The position numbers were made by a program, and so were the translations under genes. Below the pieces are notes generated by a model, which saw only the letters and a program-made list of their open reading frames with translations, was not told where the DNA came from and did no database searches. Of a stretch of 64,000 bases of DNA, positions 56,101 through 64,000 are shown in pieces (the stretch's first letter is position 1; every line of letters begins with the position of its first letter). The DNA is from Galaxea fascicularis (Eukaryota > Cnidaria > Anthozoa > Scleractinia > Euphylliidae): contig OX419335.1 in the NCBI GenBank assembly GCA_948470475.1, forward strand, positions 24,675,661-24,739,660, in the 5' to 3' direction.

Positions 56101-59100
56101 GGATGCAATTCGTAAACGAAGAATGTTCCACAGTTACGAACCCTGATCTCCATGGACCAATAACAGCAGTTAGATCCCCAGTGAAAACAGACCCGCGTAT
56201 TAATAATCCCAGCTGCCACCGAGGGGTGACTGCTATTTAACCATCCAGGTGCATGCGCACCACAGCGTAGCTTGGCCACACAAAAGTCAGGCATTTGGTT
56301 TCCGGCTTCTCCATTGAACCGATACCAGCCTTTTGACAGTTTTTTGTCGCAGAGCGCTCGGCGGTACTTGGCTGAATACCCTTCTGCTCTGTTCGCCTTA
56401 GTTAACGACTTGTAGTTAAAGCATTCTGGACAACATGTCAAATTCGTACAGCACGTTTGCCACAACGAGTAGAAAAAAACAGAAGAAAGACCAAATTTTA
56501 AACCAGAAAAAAAGACGATTGACGCAAGTCCCATAAATCGACTTGCAGATAAAACAATATGTCAACCTATTCTTATACCCCTAGATATTTAGCTCTGTGT
56601 GTCGTTACAAGTTTGTGGGAGCGGTTTCAGAGCTACCTAAACTTTTATAGAAAAAAAAATAAGCTGGCTCTAAATCCAATATTACACAATTTTGATTTTT
56701 AGTTTGCTCATTATTTTTAGGCAATCAAAAATGCGAGTCGCCGAGATCGTTTTGAATTATTGTCACTTAGAGCTAAAATTAGGATGTTTCTTGTGGGGTA
56801 TACGTATTGACTTGAAGTGTTTCTTGTATACCACTCGGTATAAAAGTAAAGATTGGTAAAACAAATCCATCAAAGTAAAGGTGTGAGCCACCTTAATTTT
56901 TTCTCTGACAGTTTGCCTTTGTAAGGCAGTAATGCCATCTTAAAATCAACCTCGGTTTATAATCATTATACCCCAAAAAGCTTTCTCGTATTTTTAAGCC
57001 CACTACCCCTCTCTCCCCAACAATGCCCATCCAGAAAATTATATAATAAGAATTTAGCTGGAATTTAATGACGGTAACAACCTGACGGTTTGGTTGTCGT
57101 TTCACTGGTTGGCGCCGTTTTCGTGCTTTCTGAAATAAAACGGTATAATTAGAGACGTTTGTTTAGCACTCAAGAGTTCGGAATGAACCGAACGGATATT
57201 CATTTTCAACTATTTGCGCAAGAATTAATGGTTTGGTTGAGCTTCATCAAAAATGAGATGATTGTTTTCACCTGGTGAGCTAGAAGTTGTCTCAATAAGT
57301 GTTGTTGCTGTTTTAGTTTCTGAAAGAAAAGAGCTACAGAATGAATTTCCTTTGTAACATGAGGAATATCCTGATATGATATCCTCCTCCCCTGTCGAGC
57401 CACCTACCAGAGCTCGAGAGGAATATACTAAATATCCTCGAGGGATAGGGCAATAATGATACTTGTTTTCCATTCCAGTCGGGAAGTTTCCTAATGCAAA
57501 AACGGTAATTACACTCGTGAGCCATATTTTACATTTTTTGAAGTTCCTGTACTAACACGTCATCCCGTATGGCCTCGGGGGCATTTACGCTGGCCGAATT
57601 ACAAACCTTGGTTTCAGTTTGCTGTAAATATGCGCCCCACTTTTTGTAGAAAAAATATTAAATTTAGTACAATAATTTCTGAAAAATGAAAATTACTTTC
57701 ACGATATAATAGTGGTCGGCTAAAGCTGGAGGACCTCGAGGTGAAAACATCCAAGCCTGACGGAATAAGTCTAATGAATTAAAAAGATGCGTTTTAACCA
57801 TTTTTAGAGTCAGCCCCCTCCCCTGAGTTGAAGAGTCGAGAGCAGTCCCCGCACTTTAAAAATTGCTCCGCGGGCCCTGTTATGGAGGGGTTAAAAGGAC
57901 ATCAAGGCCATAACGAGACGTGATACGTTGCCGGCCTATCTGCTGATTTACATTAAGACATGATTCTCTTTTAGTTCTGTTGAAGGGGAAATTTCCCACA
58001 AAATTGAACAATATGTTTGTACCCCTTACTGTATAGTAACCCGGAAATCAGACCTAAATGGGTTACCATAACAGCCTTCTGATTCCTTTGCAAACCACGA
58101 GTTAATATCAATCGACCGTTTTCACTTGACAATTATCAGAAATAACAAGTTAAAACTATGAAAACCAAAAGAAAAAACATAGCCTTCTTAACTTAATATA
58201 AATAAATTCACCATCGTCAGTAAAGACCTCCTTACCTAGTTTAGTTGTTGCGACGGTGATTTTGACAGGCGAGGTTGTCACTGTTTCTATAACAACGAGA
58301 TAAAAAAAAAAGCAATTAAAACTGATATCTGCGCATAAAAATTAAGGCTGGGAATGGAAATTAAACAATCCCTTTGCAGATAGTTGAGAGCGCAAGCCAA
58401 CAGCGTGGGGAGACTGGCAAAACCCTGGCTGAAGATCTGAGGGAACGGGGGGAAAGGGGGAGTCTGGGAGGGAGCGGAATTCGAGGAAGGAGTGGAAGAA
58501 TAGAGTGGGGCAGCAATCTCATGGGTCAGTGCTTTCTACTTGGTAAACCTGAGGGTTGGAACGGACAGTTTTCAACAGGGATGCTATTTTAAAGGACTGT
58601 TTCTGCTCCATTCCTAGCGTTAAAGAAGGTCACGTGATCTCGGAAAAACTGGTGGATGAGCAGTGTTTCAAATTGGCGCATCGCTTAAGGATACATCCAA
58701 TTTCTGTAAATGCCAAATAGAGTATGACGAAACTTTTACATTAATTAAAATTAAGGCAGGTACGTAGTTGTGCTTCCTTTCCCACCTTAAGTATATAATT
58801 GCCAACACATTAAGGGGCGGGGCTAAGCAAGTGATAGATTCACCTTTTAATCTTTTATTTCCACATCAAAAGCAATAAAATTGTTTGCCCCCCCCCCCCC
58901 TCTTCCCCTCACCAATTTTCGCACAAACTGTTGTTTTCATTCAGCCTTTGGGAGCATGCAGTTCATAGAGGGGCTTGGGAGCGAAGGGGGAAGTGCAAAA
59001 ACGTATCTGCTGACTCAGTGACCCACAAGTGGCGAGTTAAAATACTGCCGGTTTTGCTGACATTCATGTACAATCGCTCTACCTTGACCATTTCCACAAT

Positions 59101-62100
59101 AGCGCAGATTGCAAGAAGGTGTTGGAGAAAGCTCGTACACAACGAAATCACCACAGTTACGCACTAGAACAGCATTGCGCCAAGAACAGCAACTTTTCCA
59201 GCGAAAGCAAACTTGTCGTCTTACAACCCCTTCTTGCACTGCGGGGTGGCCCCCATTTAGCCAGCCTGGCGCATGCGCACCACAGTGGTGTGTAGAGACA
59301 CAAGTGGTAGGCATCATGTTACCACTATCGCCTGAGAACCTGTACCAACCATGTGGCAATTTATCATCACACGAAGAAACTGACTCGTTGAAGTTTACAG
59401 ACCTTCTGATAGAGTCCAACGTTACGTATGTTTGACATTCTGTAAGCAATGGCAATGTACTTCATTACCCTAGCTACCTCGACGAATAAATGAAAAGCAA
59501 AAACCCGTTGGGCATTAAAACACTTTTAAAAGAGGTTTTCTGGGAAAAGTAAAGAGTAAAGCAACTAGATTGTTCATTGTTCCTAGTTAATGACCAAATT
59601 ACAGTATCTTGACAATATTTGTTGTGAATACCCTGAATACGTTACGACACTGAATACCGCTCTTCTGAATGTCAATTTCAAGCTGTCTTTTATTGGGTAT
59701 GAAATACTCGTATTTGAAACCTTGTGCCATCCATATATAATTATCTCACTAACCTGAGTAGACGCTATCATACCTGATGGAATAGATGATGGCTCATTTG
59801 TTTTATTAAAAGGCGTTGTTACCTCTGCAATGTAAAAAAAAATGATTATCTCTAAGTACCTTACACCGTCCACGTTTTTTGTTGGCCTATGAATTCAGTA
59901 GTTTGGTAAATGCATACATGTCTCAAGTTAAAATCGATATTTCATTTTATTTGATATTATTTTTGGACAGAATCTTCGTTGGTATATTACTGACCGTAGG
60001 CATTATTTGCATCGATCAGTATATATCACCTGTAGTAAGACAACATTCTGACACTGATTTATGTACCTTACCTGATGACATTCTTGTTGGTTCTATCACT
60101 GGTAGTGGTGTTGTTAACTCTGGGAGTCAAAATTAAACAAACAAATAAGCAAATTAACAAATCAATCAACTAATAAATCAATAAACCAATCAAGCAAGCA
60201 AACAAGAGAATGATGATGAGGATGGTGCGGATGACGGCGCCAATGATAATGGTAAAGATGATAATGGTGAGCTGGTGATGGTGATGACATTACCAATGCA
60301 AGTGCTAATGTCAATGCTAATGTCAATGCTAATGTCAATGCTAATGCCAATGGCAATGCCAATACCAATGTCAATGTCAGTGCTAATGCCGGAAGTAATG
60401 CCAATACCAATAGTAATGACCGCATCAATGACAAGCCAGTGGCAAGGGCAATACCAACGCTGGTGCTAATCACATATGAATGGCAACGGCAACTACAGTT
60501 CTGGGGATCCTCACAGATGGTAATAATCAATTGCCAGATAAGGTATGTTTAATGTAGATACTTACGCGAGGATATGATTTCGAATACTAAGTTCTCTCCG
60601 CGGCCTCCCAAACCACTCTGACAACCACTTGAATTACCGTCTTTGATTATAAGAGCTAGCAGCAGTTTTTCCACTCCTGCACTGTCCAAACGACTGTATT
60701 CCAAAATAAGTGTAGTCTTTGTCTCTCGCGAGTTGAGCGCACTTCCTGATAACCTTTTCCAAATCATACCAGTCTACCTCGCCAGATAAATCTGCCAACA
60801 GTTCGGGAAAAGGTCGGGGATCGACTTGACCGTCTTTGTAGCATCCTACGGTTCTATATCTGACCTGATGCTGATCTGTATGGCAAGAGGATGTGATAAC
60901 TGTTATTACTTGACTAAAATTGAAATGTGACAAGTCCAAAATAGCGCACGACAAGAAGGAACAGGAGCAATTACCGCCCATCAAGGACGTGTGACTTGCC
61001 AGCATTGTGGCGTCCTTGGGGCAAAACCTCTGGGTTTATACAGTTTTTTGTTCTTAGTTGTCCAATGAAGAAAGGTCATGGAATGTTTGGGGGATGGTTC
61101 ATCGAAAGTTAGTTCTAAAAGTGTGAGTTGGTGGCTGACAGCTTAGCGCAGGTCTTCATTATCATCCAAGGAAGTTATTTTAACGAATCTCTTGAAAGTT
61201 ATTTCTTTTATTTAAGAACTACCCTCTACGAGGCCCTGGTATCAATTTTGCGGTTGTTAAAGAGGTTGACTCGGCAAATGAAGCTAACCACTTGACTCGC
61301 TCATACTAAACGTCACAATATTTATTGACGTCATCTTCAAACAGACATACCTTGCTGTAGTGCGTCATCGAGTTCTTCAAGATCTGTCAACATCGCTTGA
61401 GCCTCTAGCATAGAGCGTGCAAAAATAAAAGATATAATTTAAGGACATCCTCTTAGGCTGCTGTCTCTTTAGTTCAAACATTAAAATTAATAAGTGACTT
61501 TAGCGAGCAGTAACAATCTTTTTTCTCTGTATTTTAATCTACAATGACTGCATAGTAATCTTGAAATGCCGATAACGCTACCGGAACAGAACGGGAACCA
61601 CAAACGTCCTGGCAAATATCGTGATTGGTTTAGTTTAGTTTAGAAACCTGCACGGCTGTTAATTTGATTGGTTCAACAAAAACACACTACTCGTTCGATC
61701 AGGTAAGAGATAACCTGGCAGAGGTCAGTCAAATGCAATGTCTCGTTTTGACGTCACTTTGTTTTAAGCGATACCACTGGATAGCCGAACGATCTCTATT
61801 TCATATTAGCGCTACTCAGGCGATAAACTGTAATGACGTTTTAAAGTAGTTGGGAATGAAACAAATTGCGAACACTGCCGGCGGCCATTATTAAGCGGTC
61901 AAAGGTAAATCTCTCTAACTGATCATAATGTTGTTTATATTTACCTTCTCCATTAGTGGTCAGGTCTACGTCTTCATCTGTTGATATCCAACGGCTCATG
62001 GTCTTCCATTCTGAGCCGCCTAATTAGAACATGCGAAAAAAGAAAGTCAGTTGAGTATGTGTTGAGAAATGACCGACACCATTACAGGGCAAAGAGTACA

Positions 62101-63905
62101 CGTGAGGTATATCTATGAACACTTTTGGCACCGTTAATTTTTTATGGTCTGGTTAGGTTTGATGGCTATCTCCTTTAATCTCTAATGACCCCCTTCCTCA
62201 TTAGATATTTTTCGCAGTCCTCAATATTGGGAATTACCCCCTCCCCCCCAAAAAAAACAAAAAAACAACAACAACAACAAGGAAGAAAAACTGATAAAGA
62301 GAAACCAAACGTTATCAAGCTGAACTTCGTTTGATGTGTTTGAATTTTGGAACGAAACATTTGGCGAGGTAAGGTTGCCACTGCGTATATAATAAAGTAG
62401 GGAGGACCGGAGGCATGCTCCTCCGGGGAAAATTGAATTTTTAGAGCCTTAGAGCGCTATATTTTAGCATCCTGGCAGGATGTTTGCATTATTACAGATG
62501 CCGTCAGTACCAGATTTGAAGGCAAATCAAGTTTTTGGCGACCCTCCCCCCTTCCCTTTACACACCATATTTTATCGGCTGCCCCCTCCCCCGTGCAGTT
62601 TAATGCTATATCTTTTAGCATGGGCCTCTCAAATCCCACCTGTTCTCTCCACGAATAACAAATGAATGGTCCCAAAAAAGAGAAAGAAATAGATACGAAA
62701 CCTGCAGACGCTTGAGAAGTGTTGCGGTAACGTTAACAAGTTTTGCAAGCAAAAGGGGAGTCAAAAGCCCTTACAAGAAAGTCAATATCTTATTTCATTT
62801 CGTAACAACTTCGTAACAACGAAAGTTGTAACGCAGTCGAAACGATTCCAGCAACGATTTACAACGGTTCAGCTAATTAAACTTATGTTTTTAATTTTAT
62901 ACTGAACTCAAGGCTGTTTCGATAAAACCTTGGGTGAAACAGTTCTTGGATGAAAAAATTGCAGCAAAAAAGCGTGCATCTCGTGGACATAAAACTATTG
63001 CCTGCAAAATGACGTCTTTATTGATGAATAAAGCTATTGTTTTTAGCAATGACGAAGCGAAAACAGTGTAGGAAAGAATTAACTGCGTGATTGGAACTAA
63101 TTGAAATTGAAGTGATAGTATACAATCAGTTGAAATTATAACCTCACCATTTTGCCATTGAGCTTCCTCGTTGCTTTCGTTGTCAGTTGCTTGCCTACTT
63201 TCAGTTGCTGTTTCTTCTAACATGTCAGTAATGTCTAAGAAAAAAACGTTTCAGCATAACTTGAGCATGACAGTTATAGCTATCAAGTAGAAAAAAGCCC
63301 CAACGAAAGCACTGTTTGTTAAACCGGCTCAGGAAGGAAGAGCACCTTGTAAGTCCCGAAGAAGTTGAGTATCCTCTGTAGAATGTTTGGACAAAGCGGC
63401 ATATCTCAGGTCGTCTGTCTCTGGAAATGCAACAATGGAGGAACGTTTATGCTACGACTATCAGCATAAATTTACCACACAGTTGTTAAGTTCCTACTGG
63501 AGTTTATCACAAGAAACAACTGAGTCTGAAAGTTTGACTGTGTTGTGCGTTGAAAGGTATAGTAGTATGGATTATAAAGATAACACGTATTCTGTTAATC
63601 TTTTTCTACAAACAAAATATATGGAGCTTTGCGTATCCCAATTGAGTGAGTGTTTCCTTTTATCTGACATACATTTTCCTCCACTAATCCAAAATATTTC
63701 CCAAGTCCAGTTTTTTAGTGAACACTTTCGTTAAGATTTCTCATTTTTCGCAAGTTGCAATCAGGGACCCACTCTTCAAGAGATCGAGTAGCAAATGGCT
63801 GATATGACTGAATAGAGAGCCGTGACGAATATTTCAAATAACTACCTTCTTGAAGCTTAAAGAAGTCATTGCCCTCTTGTAATGTTCTGCTGCCATGGCT
63901 GTTTG
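52331..63905 (-). CDS. Modular secreted/surface protein: linkers, WSC/PAN-like, three D8C and a ZP domain (5' end open)
   Basis: Exons, 5' to 3': 63905-63846, 63420-63346, 63234-63148, 62019-61945, 61404-61351, 60875-60566, 60119-60072, 59824-59774, 59439-59083, 58286-58236, 57319-57272, 57129-57082, 56425-56057, 55389-55324, 54925-54545, 53969-53907, 53164-52975 and 52491-52331. Every intron is phase 1 except the one inside ZP. Thr/Ser/Pro-rich linkers of 16-22 residues separate the folded domains. D8C plus ZP is the combination seen in uromodulin, GP2 and OIT3, where ZP drives filament assembly. Here there are three D8C copies plus another cysteine domain, so a polymerising mucus or surface-coat role is plausible. 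The first exon, signal peptide and the C-terminal part of ZP with any anchor were not found. It could instead be more than one gene: the D8C-B frame alone extends upstream to a Met with a hydrophobic stretch. Confidence 0.7.
54545..54925 (-). CDS. D8C domain exon C of the D8C-ZP gene
   Basis: A phase 1-1 exon of 127 codons with ECSSYRVLSDGE, DWYRFTGLAGDRMPN, YRCGTLAPGWLRGAHP, SRTVCFYWGGNNCRW, LVRKCGDFYVYKL and CKLRYCGVGKDT. Two framework cysteines are changed: the MPxxC position reads MPNNS, and the usual CC pair is NC. One disulphide may therefore be missing compared with copies A and B. Confidence 0.8.
55745..55965 (+). repeat. Interspersed repeat B, copy 2
   Basis: Near-collinear match to 8041-8260: CTACAACGAGTTGCAAAAA, a C/T-rich tract, AACACCATGCTCGAAACTT and a GGGGGAGAGGGAGG tract, followed by the tail TCTCAACAATTTTGCAACTG near 56028-56047. 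It lies in the intron between D8C exon B and the linker exon at 55389-55324, and the tail abuts D8C exon B. Confidence 0.65.
56057..56425 (-). CDS. D8C domain exon B of the D8C-ZP gene
   Basis: A phase 1-1 exon of 123 codons with ECFNYKSL, GWYRFNGEAGNQMPDFC, RCGAHAPGWLNSSHP, INTRVCFHWGSNCCYW, RVRNCGTFFVYEL and CSLRYCGNKRLG. The frame stays open upstream to a Met at 56534 with a hydrophobic stretch (GLASIVFFSGLKFGLSSVFF) that could act as a signal peptide. This leaves open an alternative promoter or a separate short gene beginning here. Confidence 0.8.
59083..59439 (-). CDS. D8C domain exon A of the D8C-ZP gene
   Basis: A single phase 1-1 exon of 119 codons. It starts ECQTYVTL and contains GWYRFSGDSGNMMPTTC, HHCGAHAPGWLNGGHP, RRQVCFRWKSCCSW, LVRNCGDFVVYEL and CNLRYCGNGQ. 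All framework cysteines are present. The donor CAAG/GTAGAG was chosen over one a few bases earlier because it gives a normal consensus; both are phase 1. Confidence 0.8.
60140..60440 (+). repeat. Minisatellite and simple repeats
   Basis: CAATCAA-like repeats (60140-60205) pass into GATGATG, then into a 12-bp unit AATGTCAATGCT repeated with variants from about 60296 to 60420. The open frames here (all Leu/Ala or all Met/Ser) are repeat translations. It lies in the intron after the WSC/PAN-like exon. Confidence 0.85.
60566..60875 (-). CDS. WSC/PAN-like cysteine-rich domain exon with one-base frameshift
   Basis: The domain begins RYRTVGCYKDGQVDPRPFPE, continues with CAQLARDKDYTYFGIQSFGQ and C, and resumes after a frame change as DGNSSGCQSGLGGRGENLVF. 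The pattern (GCYKD, kCA..A...Y.yFGiQ..GqC, sgC) resembles WSC or apple/PAN-like carbohydrate-binding domains common in cnidarian extracellular proteins. The exon is 310 bases, and removing one base gives 309, exactly the phase 1-1 length. The extra base lies near 60650, just after SSYNQ. Confidence 0.6.
61351..63905 (-). CDS. Five acidic linker exons of the D8C-ZP gene
   Basis: Exons at 63905-63846 (ANSHGSRTLQEGNDFFKLQE), 63420-63346 (DDLRYAALSKHSTEDTQLL), 63234-63148 (ITDMLEETATESRQATDNES), 62019-61945 (GSEWKTMSRWISTDEDVDL) and 61404-61351 (AQAMLTDLEELDDALQQ). All start and end in phase 1 with good splice sites. They are rich in Asp, Glu, Thr and Ser and contain no cysteine. Each could be skipped without changing frame. 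No known domain, so each exon call is weaker than the cysteine-rich domains. Confidence 0.5.
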
Positions 63906-64000
63906 CTTTGAAAACAAAGTACAATTATGTAAACTCGCATCCCTTGTCACATCAGTGTCTTTACATACCCCTCCTTTACCACAGCTTGCTCTGGTTAAAA

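Noticed and set aside
60162..60530. Leu/Ala-repeat frame and Met/Ser-repeat frame
   Set aside because: Translations of the 12-bp minisatellite.
1..64000. Bacterial contamination, operons or CRISPR arrays
   Set aside because: Genes are intron-rich with GT-AG sites, spacing is large, and no regular direct repeats with unique spacers occur. The DUF885 gene, though bacterial-like in family, has 19 exons.

Overview
The window is animal nuclear DNA, and everything points to an anthozoan cnidarian, most likely a stony coral or close relative. Genes are split into many exons with GT-AG introns. The best-matching families are animal ones (a short ABCC/MRP-type transporter, glutamate-cysteine ligase modifier subunit, and D8C/ZP extracellular proteins). 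The intervening DNA is crowded with short inverted-repeat elements, tRNA-derived SINE pieces and LINE remnants. No genus can be named from the sequence alone. LAYOUT. 1-3.1 kb (+): two genes or gene ends, each encoding a D8C domain (the cysteine-rich module of uromodulin, GP2 and OIT3). 3.1-12.2 kb: gene-free and repeat-rich. 12.2-26.2 kb (+): a complete seven-exon ABCC transporter of about 1267 residues. It carries one single-base frameshift in the exon for nucleotide-binding domain 1. Its 6.7-kb fifth intron holds a PIF/Harbinger-like element with a broken MADF gene, a nested SINE pair, and remnants of rhodopsin-type receptors on the other strand. 26.2-29.4 kb: intergenic, with a LINE reverse-transcriptase tail. 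29.4-35.4 kb (-): GCLM in nine exons. 35.6-50.1 kb (+): a DUF885-family protein in 19 exons, with a fully intact reading frame of 579 residues, transcribed divergently from GCLM across about 230 bases. 50.1-52.3 kb: intergenic, with a transposon bounded by perfect 34-bp terminal repeats. 52.3-63.9 kb and beyond (-): a modular extracellular gene. It has acidic and Thr-rich linker exons, a WSC/PAN-like cysteine-rich domain, three D8C domains and at least the N-terminal two thirds of a ZP domain. Almost every one of its introns is phase 1. HOW THE GENES RELATE. The D8C genes at the two ends are paralogues pointing toward the middle of the window. They look like secreted or surface mucin-like proteins, and the ZP module would polymerise them into filaments, as in uromodulin. 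GCLM (glutathione synthesis) and an ABCC transporter (ABCC4-type proteins can export glutathione and organic anions) could both serve redox or detoxification roles, but nothing here shows co-regulation. The GCLM/DUF885 pair plausibly shares a promoter region. LIMITS. Exon borders were read by eye from splice consensus, phase arithmetic and family similarity. No database search was possible.
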